From NCBI GenBank assembly GCA_022732315.1, contig JAIJUV010000086.1, forward strand, positions 1-9,835: 9,835 nucleotides of DNA, written 5' to 3'. The DNA comes from Prevotella sp. Its GTDB lineage: Bacteria > Bacteroidota > Bacteroidia > Bacteroidales > Bacteroidaceae. Positions 1 through 7,014 of this stretch are shown piece by piece. The notes beneath the pieces were generated by a model that worked only from the letters and a program-made list of their open reading frames with translations, had not been told where the DNA came from and did no database searches. Each line of letters opens with the position of its first letter. The first letter of the stretch is position 1. The position numbers and the translations under genes are program-made.

Positions 1-94
1 GCACGCCGTTTGGTGTGAAACCACTCAATCCGATTGTATCTTGATCGTTAATCATCGCTGCCGCTTCGGCAGCACTCAATCTTGTATATGCCAT
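1..94 (-). CDS. Acetyl-CoA hydrolase/transferase family protein, N-terminal fragment
   Basis: Only the first 31 codons (plus one base) are in the window; the rest lies beyond the left edge. The start ATG is at 94-92. The visible peptide begins MAYTRLSAAEAAAMI and continues into a GLSGFTPNGV segment. That segment resembles the N-terminal glycine-rich SGFTxxG stretch of the acetyl-CoA hydrolase / succinate:acetate CoA-transferase (Cat1-like) family. Enzymes of this family move CoA between acetyl-CoA and carboxylates such as succinate, or hydrolyse acetyl-CoA, in the cytosol; in Bacteroidota they are associated with succinate/acetate/propionate fermentation. The gene is divergent from cysS. A TAnnTTTG-like -7 box (177-170) lies 75 bp upstream, so the leader would be roughly 70 nt. 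No clear Shine-Dalgarno site is present. The family call rests on a short N-terminus, and substrate specificity cannot be read from it. Confidence 0.72.
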   Translation of the reverse strand, partial: MAYTRLSAAEAAAMINDQDTIGLSGFTPNGV

Positions 95-169
95 TTTCTA
101 ACTTACTTTTAATACTCATTAGCGGAACTGATAGCCGCATGCTAAATAATTGATAACTATTTTCAGCTG

Positions 170-177
170 CAAAGTTA
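170..177 (-). promoter_or_regulatory. Putative -7 box for the CoA-transferase-family gene
   Basis: On the minus strand this reads TAACTTTG followed by CA, an exact match to the Bacteroidota -7 consensus TAnnTTTG and identical to the cysS -7 box. No TTTG is found about 20 bp upstream, so the -33 element is weak or absent. A short GCGG/CCGC inverted repeat (about 122-139) lies in the predicted leader. Confidence 0.45.
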
Positions 178-298
178 CACATTATTTTCGATATACGCTA
201 ATAATTTGATAATTTTATGCAAATACAAGGCAAAAAACTTACGAATAGTGAATAGATATACAGAAACTGCTTACTTTATGCAAAAAGATAGCCGAAAG

Positions 299-330
299 TT
301 TGGTACTCTCTATTATTTGCTGTATGTTTG
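299..330 (+). promoter_or_regulatory. Putative Bacteroidota-type promoter P1
   Basis: TTTG at 299-302 is followed by a 20-bp spacer and TATGTTTG at 323-330, matching both the -33 and -7 consensus elements. Transcription would start near 337 and read rightwards into the small plus-strand ORF at 401-532. In an AT-rich region a chance match is possible, and no recognised gene depends on this site. Confidence 0.35.
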
Positions 331-441
331 TCGTCATGAAGAGGCGGCGCAAGCTTTCGAATAAAAGTTGTACTCTTGCAATACCTTTTTGGCTGTAAGT
401 ATGTTAAAATTACTACTTAGAGCCACTTTCTTACCCATTCG

Positions 442-485
442 TTTGGCTTTAAGTGGTATTTTTTGTATATTTGCAGCCAAATATA
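442..485. promoter_or_regulatory. Putative promoter P2 with an overlapping palindrome
   Basis: On the plus strand, TTTG (442-445), a 20-bp spacer and TATATTTG (466-473) match the Bacteroidota promoter consensus. The -7 box is also the left arm of the palindrome TATATTTG-CAGC-CAAATATA (466-485), which has 8-bp perfect arms and a 4-bp spacer. The minus strand therefore also presents TATATTTG (485-478), but without a TTTG at the right distance upstream. The palindrome could be a repressor operator over P2 or a back-to-back promoter pair. The 12-codon ORF at 494-532 begins about 20 bp after the box. Confidence 0.35.
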
Positions 486-567
486 GCAGCATCATGCAGA
501 GAGAATTGACCATGGAAGATCTGTTCCATTGATATTTTCGAGGTATTTAATAACATTTTGCGAATGA

Positions 568-602
568 TTTGTCGGATATATCAGAAAAATGAGTTAACTT
601 TG
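568..602 (+). promoter_or_regulatory. Probable cysS promoter
   Basis: TAACTTTG at 595-602 is an exact -7 consensus followed by CA. TTTG at 568-571 is a candidate -33 element, with a 23-bp spacer slightly longer than usual. A start point near 609 gives a leader of about 35 nt before the cysS ATG at 644. The leader is too short for a T-box or other large riboswitch. Confidence 0.6.
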
Positions 603-643
603 CACTCAAAATATAAATAATATAAAAATAAGGTTCATACAAA

Positions 644-2134
644 ATGGAACAGAAATTATTGATCTATAACACTCTCACTCGTACGAAAGAGAGATTCACT
701 CCGCTCCACGCTCCTAACGTGGGCATGTATGTTTGTGGCCCTACCGTGTATGGCGATCCGCATCTCGGTCATGCACGACCAGCCATCACATTCGATATAC
801 TCTTCCGCTATCTCAAGCACCTGGGCTATAAGGTTCGCTATGTTAGAAACATCACCGACGTGGGCCACCTGGAGCACGATGCTGATGAGGGCGATGACAA
901 GATTGAGAAGAAAGCTCGTCTGGAGCAGTTGGAGCCAATGGAGATTGCGCAGTACTACACCAACCGTTACCACGATGCCATGGAGGCGCTGAACGTGCTC
1001 CCTCCTAGCATTGAGCCTCATGCCACAGGCCATATCATCGAGCAGGAAAAACTGGTTCAGGAAATCCTGGACAATGGCTATGCCTACGAGAGCAATGGCT
1101 CTATCTACTTCGACATCGAGAAGTATAACAAGGATCATAAGTACGGTATCCTCTCCGGACGTAACCTGGAGAACGTGATCAACGAGAGCCGCGAGCTGGC
1201 TGGTATCGGCGAGAAGAAGAACCAGGCTGACTTTGCTCTCTGGAAGAAGGCTTCTCCAGAGCACATCATGCGCTGGCCTAGTCCTTGGAGCGATGGTTTT
1301 CCTGGCTGGCACTGCGAGTGTACTGCGATGGGACGCAAGTACTTGGGCAGCCACTTTGATATTCACGGTGGTGGCATGGATTTGATTTTCCCTCACCACG
1401 AGTGCGAGATTGCGCAGGCTGTGGCTTCTCAGGGCGACCAGATGGTTCGTTACTGGATGCACAATAATATGATTACCATCAACGGTCAGAAGATGGGTAA
1501 GAGTCTTGGCAACTTCATCACTCTGGAGCAGTTCTTCACTGGCAATCACGACAGTCTGGAGCAAGCTTATTCGCCAATGACCATCCGTTTCTTCATCCTC
1601 TCTGCTCACTACCGCAGCACAGTAGATTTCTCTAACGATGCCTTGAAGGCTAGCCAGAAGGGATTGGAGCGCCTGATGAATGGTTTGAACGACCTGGAAC
1701 GTGTGCCTGTGGCTAAGCAGAGCGATGAGCAGGTGAAAAAGTTTGTAAGCGAGTTGCGCCAGCGCTGCTACGATGCAATGAACGATGACTTCCAGACTCA
1801 GCTTGTCATCAGCTATCTCTTCGAGGCTTGCCACGTAATCAATACAGCCCTCGACCATAAGGCAAACATCTCTGCCGAAGACCTGAAGGAGCTTTCAGAC
1901 ACCATGCAACTCTTCACCTTCGACCTCCTCGGCTTGAAGAGCGAGAAGGGAGCCAACAATGATGCCCGTGAAGAGGCTTATGGCAAGGTAGTAGATATGG
2001 TTCTCGACCTGCGTGCCAAGGCAAAGGCGGCCAAGGACTGGGCTACCAGCGACCAGATTCGCGATGCCCTGGCTGAAGCCGGCTTTGAGGTAAAGGACAC
2101 CAAGGATGGTGTAACATGGAAACTGAACAAATAA
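644..2134 (+). CDS. cysS: Cysteinyl-tRNA synthetase
   Basis: This cytosolic class I aminoacyl-tRNA synthetase joins cysteine to tRNA-Cys using ATP. The 496-residue product is complete, slightly longer than the E. coli enzyme (461). The class I HIGH motif appears as HLGH (residues 40-43) within [16 protein letters not shown]. The KMSKS loop appears as KMGKS (283-287) followed by LGN. By alignment with the E. coli enzyme, the zinc ligands that read cysteine directly are C31, C226 (in GWHCEC), H251 and E255 (in PHHECE). The C-terminal helical anticodon-binding region ends with a DGVTWKL stretch typical of CysRS. The start at 644 is supported by the N-terminal alignment and by the promoter about 40 bp upstream. 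The ribosome-binding site is weak (TAAGG about 10 bases upstream). The stop is 4 bp from the left arm of the intergenic inverted repeat. The gene is transcribed alone and converges on the phosphoesterase gene. Confidence 0.97.
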   Translation: MEQKLLIYNTLTRTKERFTPLHAPNVGMYVCGPTVYGDPHLGHARPAITFDILFRYLKHLGYKVRYVRNITDVGHLEHDADEGDDKIEKKARLEQLEPMEIAQYYTNRYHDAMEALNVLPPSIEPHATGHIIEQEKLVQEILDNGYAYESNGSIYFDIEKYNKDHKYGILSGRNLENVINESRELAGIGEKKNQADFALWKKASPEHIMRWPSPWSDGFPGWHCECTAMGRKYLGSHFDIHGGGMDLIFPHHECEIAQAVASQGDQMVRYWMHNNMITINGQKMGKSLGNFITLEQFFTGNHDSLEQAYSPMTIRFFILSAHYRSTVDFSNDALKASQKGLERLMNGLNDLERVPVAKQSDEQVKKFVSELRQRCYDAMNDDFQTQLVISYLFEACHVINTALDHKANISAEDLKELSDTMQLFTFDLLGLKSEKGANNDAREEAYGKVVDMVLDLRAKAKAAKDWATSDQIRDALAEAGFEVKDTKDGVTWKLNK

Positions 2135-2138
2135 TTTT

Positions 2139-2243
2139 TTAGGCACGGAATACACGGATTACACGGATTTTCTACCATAGTATAAATATGGCTTATTGGC
2201 GTTAGTGCCATAAATCCGTGTAATCCGTGTAATCCGTGCCTAA
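2139..2243. repeat. Imperfect inverted repeat built from 9-bp ACACGGATT-type units
   Basis: The left arm (2139-2170) and right arm (2212-2243) are reverse complements over 32 bp with one mismatch (A2150 opposite A2232). Each arm begins at its outer end with TTAGGCACGG and contains three tandem 9-bp units related to ACACGGATT. The 41-bp centre has two alternative small stems: CCATA (2175-2179) with TATGG (2187-2191), or TATGGC (2187-2192) with GCCATA (2207-2212). The transcript of either strand could form a very stable cruciform-like hairpin. The element fills the gap between the convergent cysS and phosphoesterase genes. Neither strand has a U-tract after the stem, so it is not a canonical intrinsic terminator, although it could protect mRNA 3' ends. 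It resembles a REP-like or MITE-like dispersed element, but no transposase or flanking target duplication is visible. Confidence 0.85.
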
Positions 2244-2261
2244 TTTATAAATTCTGGAATC

Positions 2262-2293
2262 CCCGTGCCTAAATTACAACTTTTCGTGCCTTA
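2262..2293. repeat. Two partial copies of the repeat's outer unit
   Basis: Read on the minus strand, the outer motif TTAGGCACG of the large inverted repeat recurs twice more. One copy is TTTAGGCACGGGGATT (around 2257-2272) and the other is TTAAGGCACG (2285-2294). The CGTGCC cores lie at 2235-2240, 2264-2269 and 2285-2290, so the spacings are 29 and 21 bp. The last copy includes the TAA stop codon of the phosphoesterase gene (2293-2291). These look like eroded or truncated units of the same element. Confidence 0.6.
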
Positions 2294-4138
2294 ATTATCT
2301 TTCTTCTTTGCAGCAAGTGAATCTTTCTGCCTGTTCAACAAGGAATCGCGCAACATCTTGTCTTTCTTATTCTTATACTCCTTATATTCTTTTTCGTAAT
2401 AATGGGCATAGTTGGCGAAAGGCTCGGTTATCGCCTCGTCGCTCGATGCCGTATAGGTATTTCCGTATGGATCGGATGCTTTGATGATGATTCTGGCATT
2501 CGGATTCCTAGGAGTATAATAATAAAGGTGGTTCATGATGAGATAACCATTTCCCTTGCTCACGAACCGATAGGATACACTCTCGCTGTACTTATGATGA
2601 TAGCCGGCAGCAAAGGCATCCTGCCCTTTGCTGCTGATGCGGCGCATCAGATATTCCTTGCCATCCTCTACGGCTACCACACGCCAGTGGCTGGTGGCAT
2701 TGAAGACATTGGCTACCAGGATATTCCTGTTGTTTGCCAACTGCCAGTCCCTGGCATATTTCTCGCCGTTGAAATCGGTCTGGGCACGGAAGATGGTCAT
2801 CTGCTTGCTCTTGTCCCAGAAAGTTCCCTTGTAATAGCAGTTGCTGATGCTGGTACCCACAAAGCTATAGACATAATATCCATTCGGGGTACCGCAGATG
2901 TTGATGTTCGACTGCCAGATATTGCCACAGGCAGCAGCATGACAATGCTCCATCACATCCTCGCCCTGATAATTGATCTCGTGGTTGCAGGCAAAATGAG
3001 TATGGCCGCAGAAGAGTTCATATCCTCCCTTGAATGGCTTCAAAAGAGATAACAGCAGCGAGAGACGGGAAGAGGAATAATGCCCCTGCTCATTGGCATT
3101 GGTCAGCGGCTTCGCCTTGCTGAAAGGCGCATTGCCGAAGGTAAACGGGATATGATAGCAGAGCACCACCTTCATATCCTTTGGCGTGAGGGCCAAATCC
3201 TGCTTCAGCCATTTTACCTGGCGTTCACGCAGTTCGCCCGGCGAATAATAGGCCATTCCACGATGGAAAAAGCAGTTGTTGATACAGACGTAATGCACAT
3301 CGCCACGATTGAAGGAAAAATCGGTAGGACCGAAATTCTCTTCCCATTTGCGGCGGTAGAGTGCCTTGCCATCCTGGTCGTGATTGCCGATAACGGAGAA
3401 AAGGCGCATCTCGGAAGAACCCAATGCCTGACATATCTGACGCTCCAGCTTGGCGTTGTAGCCGCCATAATACTGCACGTCATCACCCATGCTCAATCCA
3501 TATACGGGAGTACCGGCAGGAAGACTCTTGATGGTCTGTTTGATATCTGCCATGGTTTGGGTGGTGAATCTTTCTACATCGCTCTTCTTGATGGGATTAT
3601 CATTCGGAGAAGTATAATAGGGGCTGTAGGCATTGGTAACCTGCGGGTCGCCGATGACTATCATCTTATAATGCGTCTCCTTGCCGCCAGGCAATCTGCG
3701 CAGCGTAAAATTATAGATTTTCTTCTTCTTGGATACAGTCTGGTAGAAATAAGCCGTGCGGTCGGTTGCCGAATGGGTAGGTACCTCGCAATCGGCAGGC
3801 ACGGAATAATAGATGAAGCGAGCCAAACTGTCTCGCTTCATCTTATATCTTCCGTGGGAATCGGTCTTTACGCAGTTGAATCCATCGCTCACGATGACTC
3901 CAGCCACTCCCCTTCCCTCGGTATCTTTCAAGGTACCTGATATTCTGAAATCAGGCTTTGCTACAGGCTTCTTCTTCAGCGTATCAGCCACCTGCGGCTT
4001 CTGCCTGTTCACCAGCACGGGCGGCACCTTGACAGGAAGCTTATCCGCATATTTGAGAAGACGCAAGGTAACTCCTATTGCCACGAGAACGCAGCAAACG
4101 AAGACGATGATACCTGTATAAATCTGATTTCTTTTCAT
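2291..4138 (-). CDS. Membrane-anchored calcineurin-like metallophosphoesterase (MetallophosN/MetallophosC type)
   Basis: The 615-residue protein has an N-terminal hydrophobic segment (about residues 8-28) without a lipobox, so it is probably anchored in the inner membrane with the rest in the periplasm. A carboxypeptidase-regulatory-like beta domain (about 66-145; GTLKDTEGRGVAGVIVSDG) matches the MetallophosN arrangement. The phosphoesterase core follows: GDPQ (163-166), GDD (218-220), GNHD (251-254), CYH (327-329) and GHTH (378-381), the usual two-metal site ligands. In the first motif Gln replaces the His of DxH, which I believe is common in this subfamily. A C-terminal beta domain (about 420-565, starting GTPNGYYVYSF) fits MetallophosC, and the last 40 residues are Lys-rich. 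The protein should hydrolyse a phosphomonoester or phosphodiester; its substrate is unknown. It is the last gene of the GH3 operon, 15 bp after the DUF3108 stop, with AAGG just before the ATG. Confidence 0.88.
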   Translation of the reverse strand: MKRNQIYTGIIVFVCCVLVAIGVTLRLLKYADKLPVKVPPVLVNRQKPQVADTLKKKPVAKPDFRISGTLKDTEGRGVAGVIVSDGFNCVKTDSHGRYKMKRDSLARFIYYSVPADCEVPTHSATDRTAYFYQTVSKKKKIYNFTLRRLPGGKETHYKMIVIGDPQVTNAYSPYYTSPNDNPIKKSDVERFTTQTMADIKQTIKSLPAGTPVYGLSMGDDVQYYGGYNAKLERQICQALGSSEMRLFSVIGNHDQDGKALYRRKWEENFGPTDFSFNRGDVHYVCINNCFFHRGMAYYSPGELRERQVKWLKQDLALTPKDMKVVLCYHIPFTFGNAPFSKAKPLTNANEQGHYSSSRLSLLLSLLKPFKGGYELFCGHTHFACNHEINYQGEDVMEHCHAAACGNIWQSNINICGTPNGYYVYSFVGTSISNCYYKGTFWDKSKQMTIFRAQTDFNGEKYARDWQLANNRNILVANVFNATSHWRVVAVEDGKEYLMRRISSKGQDAFAAGYHHKYSESVSYRFVSKGNGYLIMNHLYYYTPRNPNARIIIKASDPYGNTYTASSDEAITEPFANYAHYYEKEYKEYKNKKDKMLRDSLLNRQKDSLAAKKKDN

Positions 4139-4153
4139 TTACCTTCGAGATTT

Positions 4154-4966
4154 TTACTTCACGATAGAACTGAACGGATTGCGGGTTCCCTTGGCACCCA
4201 CCAGGAATGCCTTGGCACTACCGAACTTCAGGAACATGTCGAGACGCACTGGCACATGGTTGTCATCATCGGTGATGTAGAAATCAACTATCTTCTTCCA
4301 TTTCTCGTCCTTCAGTTCCATATATTCCAGGCGCAGGCAGCGATACTTGATGCCATTATCCGCCTTCACGGTTACCTTGCCGCCAAACTTCAACTGCGCA
4401 GGAGTGCGTCCGTTACCATCACAGATAGGGAATCTTACGCTGTGTCCCTTCTTCCAGTTGGCTGGATCGAAGCTGCGGGCACGCAGGAAGATGTTCATCA
4501 TGTCGAATACGCAGTCGTCGTAAGAAGCCTTCTTGTGCTTATGCTCGCCGTGCTTGTTCTGATAATGCAAATTTACATTGCACTTGCCGCCCGCATAGTT
4601 GTAGAAAACCTCATCCACCGTATATCGCTTGCCTTCGCGGGCACCCTTGCGGAAATACATAGGAGCCATATCGGTGCCTGTATAGCAGAGCAGGGTATCG
4701 CGGAGAACGAAGAAATCGTCCACCTTCTTATTACCACGGGTTACAAGCGAACCGCGATAGGCTGGCTTGCCCTTGTGGGTGGTCTGTACCACCGACATGC
4801 TGGCTGTGCCCGCCTTTACCCATACAAACTTCCAGTTGTAATAGAGATTGTAAGTCAGGAATTCTCCCGACTTAAAAGCCGTATTACGGAAAGTACACTG
4901 GGCCGATACAGAAGTATTGACCAAAAGTAGCAACATGGCTACTATAACAGACTTTAGTAACTTCAT
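4154..4966 (-). CDS. Secreted DUF3108-family protein
   Basis: The 270-residue protein has a clear Sec signal peptide: basic MKLLK, then a hydrophobic core, then VSA at residues 20-22. Cleavage is predicted before Q23. The Cys at 24 is preceded by Gln, so it is not a lipobox and the mature protein should be soluble in the periplasm or peripherally attached. The mature N-terminus (GEFLTYNLYYNWKFVWVKAG, residues 35-54) is the characteristic start of DUF3108 (PF11306), and most of the remaining sequence looks like the family's beta-rich fold. The family has no established biochemical role to my knowledge. The ATG follows a GAGGAT ribosome-binding site and lies only 6 bp after the lipoprotein gene's stop. 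The phosphoesterase gene follows after 15 bp, so tight co-transcription is very likely and a shared envelope role is inferred. Confidence 0.82.
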   Translation of the reverse strand: MKLLKSVIVAMLLLLVNTSVSAQCTFRNTAFKSGEFLTYNLYYNWKFVWVKAGTASMSVVQTTHKGKPAYRGSLVTRGNKKVDDFFVLRDTLLCYTGTDMAPMYFRKGAREGKRYTVDEVFYNYAGGKCNVNLHYQNKHGEHKHKKASYDDCVFDMMNIFLRARSFDPANWKKGHSVRFPICDGNGRTPAQLKFGGKVTVKADNGIKYRCLRLEYMELKDEKWKKIVDFYITDDDNHVPVRLDMFLKFGSAKAFLVGAKGTRNPFSSIVK

Positions 4967-4972
4967 ATCCTC

Positions 4973-6952
4973 TTACATTTTAGGAATGTACTGGATGCCG
5001 AGTTTGGCGGCACGCTGTGCATTCTGGTTTTTAACTTTCTTCTCTTTGTCTGGCTTCTGCTTGGTGATGGCTCCCGGCTTCTGTCGGGAGAGTTCACGAG
5101 CCGTAGGATCCCAGCTTTCGGTAAGGTCCCACTTTGCCTTGCATTCTATCTCTTCCGGATAGTAATATACTTCTTCGGCCTGCTGGTCCTTATCATAATC
5201 GCCCGTATCCCACACGCCATTGTCATTTCTATCCACGATGAGACGCATGTAATACTTCTGCGGTTTCAGATAATAGAACTCCGCCACGCCATTCACCGCC
5301 TTCACCTGCTTCACCATCTTATCCTGGGAATCAAGAAGTTGCACCAGGAGTGGATGGTCGTGGAGCGAAGTGACGTTGACCAGCAGGGTGCCGTAGGTAT
5401 CCAGCGAGTTGACCTTGAAGCCCTGCTTGATAGGCTTGGAAGCCAATCCATAGATATCCTCAAAGGCAGCAGAATCTACCTCCAGACTGTATTCAATATC
5501 CGGGCGCCATTCGCCCCGCAGTTCATATCTTCTGTTTCCTACCGGCAGGAATTCCATCGGAGCCCGATACCAGAGCGTATCATGCTTGGCATAAAGATGG
5601 ATGGCGGCAGTATCTGCCTTTGCCAGAGGAGTTGGGAAGGTGAAGAAAATGTTCCTGTCTGGATCCAGCTGCGATGACACGCTCAGCTGCACATCGAGCG
5701 GCTTTACCTGCATCACCGAATCGTATGGTTCGCCCTTCTTCTTCTTTTTCTCCTGCTTCTTGGTCCAGGCAGCCAGTTCCTTCTCCAGAGCCTTCATTCG
5801 CTTGGCGTATGGTTCCTTGGAGAGGATTTCCTGCGCGGAATCGGTCTTGTTGACCAGCACACCCGTGCTGTCGGTCATGCGATAGGTGATGTCCATGAGC
5901 AGAGTATCCTGGTTCACCAATGCCGTATCCTTGAGCCAATAGGTTATCGTATCCTTCTTCTCGGATGCTTCTACCAGGAAAGCATCCTGGGCATCAAAGT
6001 TGAGTCCCTTGATCTGTGGCAGGATGGAATCTCCATAACTGAAGAACAGCGAGAAACAGTTAGCTTTCTGTCGCTCTGCCTTCAGGAAGTATCTGTCTGT
6101 AAGCGGCTCTGTGAAAGCCTTCAGCACGATGTTGTCTGGCAGGAAGTGGGTATATTTCACAGGGTCAATCGACTTGATGTGGAGTGAATCTATCCAGGTG
6201 GTATCCTGCCTTACATCCGGTTTGCTGGATGGCACGATAATGTCGTGTGAGAAAGCAATCTTCTCGCTCTTCTGATTGAACATGTAGTTGCCATCCATAT
6301 CCTGCAGGGCATAGATGCGATAAGAACCCGGTGCCACACCCTTGATGACGAAGCGGCCACGGCTATCGGTGCGACTCACACGAAGCATCGGCTTAGTACG
6401 GAAGGTAGAGTCGGCATGGTCGGCATACAAGCCCACCAGGATGCCCTTGATAGGCTCCAGATTCTCGGCTTCGAGCACACATCCCGACACCTCCATGGTA
6501 TCAATCACCTCGCCCGTGGAGAAACTGTAGGTATAGTTTCCCATCGGATTGCCCTCGTTGTTGTCGCTGATGGCATCCGAGAAGTCGATGGTGTAGGTGG
6601 TGTTGGGCTTGAGGGAATCTACGAGCGAAATGGAGATTCGCTTTCCGGCTCCCTTGATTTCAGGCACTTCCAACTGCGGAGGCGACACCACTACCTTCTC
6701 AGAAGGATTATCCAGCTTGATGAACTCATCGAAGTAGATATTGATTTTCTTCTGATTCACTTTCGTGGCACCGTCGCCCGGCGTGGCTCCTACCACCTTG
6801 GGAGGAGTCTCGTCAAACCATCCGCCATCGGGCTGTCCCATCTTGGCACAGGAAGCCAACAGCAGGAGGACCAGCAGATAGAAGGGCAAAAACAGGGAGT
6901 TTGCCTTCATCCGATGCACCAACAGGTTCTTTATAGCGTTCTTATTCATCAT
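4973..6952 (-). CDS. Big_5-type Ig-like domain lipoprotein
   Basis: This 659-residue predicted lipoprotein has a hydrophobic segment ending LLASC, so C35 is the likely lipidated residue. The extended N-terminus before the core leaves M15 as an alternative start giving a more usual signal length; neither start has a strong ribosome-binding site. After the lipobox, DETPPKVVGATPGDGATKV and FDEFIKL (residues 47-80) are typical of the bacterial Ig-like domain Big_5, which runs to about residue 147. A carboxypeptidase-regulatory/SdrD-like beta domain follows (about 153-225; TDSRGRFVIKGVAPGSYRIY). The central part is beta-rich, with a short Lys-rich coil at 389-406. The C-terminal region (about 520-600) contains a DRNDNGVWDTGDYD acidic segment that might bind calcium. 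Proteins of this type are widespread in Bacteroidota and poorly characterised. It starts 62 bp after the GH3 gene, with no recognisable promoter in the gap. Confidence 0.82.
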   Translation of the reverse strand: MMNKNAIKNLLVHRMKANSLFLPFYLLVLLLLASCAKMGQPDGGWFDETPPKVVGATPGDGATKVNQKKINIYFDEFIKLDNPSEKVVVSPPQLEVPEIKGAGKRISISLVDSLKPNTTYTIDFSDAISDNNEGNPMGNYTYSFSTGEVIDTMEVSGCVLEAENLEPIKGILVGLYADHADSTFRTKPMLRVSRTDSRGRFVIKGVAPGSYRIYALQDMDGNYMFNQKSEKIAFSHDIIVPSSKPDVRQDTTWIDSLHIKSIDPVKYTHFLPDNIVLKAFTEPLTDRYFLKAERQKANCFSLFFSYGDSILPQIKGLNFDAQDAFLVEASEKKDTITYWLKDTALVNQDTLLMDITYRMTDSTGVLVNKTDSAQEILSKEPYAKRMKALEKELAAWTKKQEKKKKKGEPYDSVMQVKPLDVQLSVSSQLDPDRNIFFTFPTPLAKADTAAIHLYAKHDTLWYRAPMEFLPVGNRRYELRGEWRPDIEYSLEVDSAAFEDIYGLASKPIKQGFKVNSLDTYGTLLVNVTSLHDHPLLVQLLDSQDKMVKQVKAVNGVAEFYYLKPQKYYMRLIVDRNDNGVWDTGDYDKDQQAEEVYYYPEEIECKAKWDLTESWDPTARELSRQKPGAITKQKPDKEKKVKNQNAQRAAKLGIQYIPKM

Positions 6953-7014
6953 TATTATCTGTATTTCTAAGGTATCCCCCTCTCCTATCTGCTGCCAGAA
7001 AGAAGAGAAAGGTA

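Larger units (their letters stand above)
95..643. other. 549-bp intergenic region with small ORFs of uncertain reality
   Basis: This AT-rich region separates the divergent CoA-transferase-family gene and cysS. It contains the promoter-like sites listed separately and a palindrome at 466-485. Several short ORFs overlap one another. On the plus strand, 401-532 encodes 43 aa (begins MLKLLLRATF, hydrophobic), with a nested 12-codon ORF at 494-532, and 324-398 encodes 24 aa (begins MFVVMKRRRK). On the minus strand, 513-334 encodes 59 aa (ends YSKACAASS, Lys-rich, with an internal ATG at 438), and its stop overlaps as ATGA with a second minus ORF at 337-239 (32 aa). The plus 43-aa and minus 59-aa ORFs cover the same bases, so at most one is likely to be coding. 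Nothing here matches a protein family I recognise. No tRNA, T-box or riboswitch was evident. A decayed gene is also possible. Confidence 0.5.

Noticed and set aside
295..376. Degenerate direct repeat (295-309 and 364-376, sharing AAAGTT and GTACTCT)
   Set aside because: Short and imperfect in AT-rich sequence, with no other sign of duplication; likely chance.
603..643. T-box or riboswitch in the cysS leader
   Set aside because: The predicted leader is only about 35 nt, too short for these elements, and no T-box sequence was found.
656..1858. 400-codon open frame antisense to cysS
   Set aside because: It lies wholly opposite a certain cysS gene, has no family resemblance, and long antisense frames are expected from this codon usage.
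2139..2243. Inverted repeat as a canonical bidirectional intrinsic terminator
   Set aside because: The stem is strong but neither strand has a U-tract directly after it; a role in termination or mRNA stability is left open.
2139..2290. Repeat array read as a CRISPR
   Set aside because: The units are 9 bp and arranged as inverted arms, with no regular spacers and no cas genes nearby.
3080..3940. 286-codon plus-strand frame opposite the phosphoesterase gene
   Set aside because: Antisense shadow; the minus strand carries all metallophosphoesterase motifs in order.
5740..5765. Lys-codon-rich run in the lipoprotein gene as a possible frameshift site
   Set aside because: The frame stays open and the domain pattern continues on both sides; it encodes a Lys-rich linker at residues 398-406.
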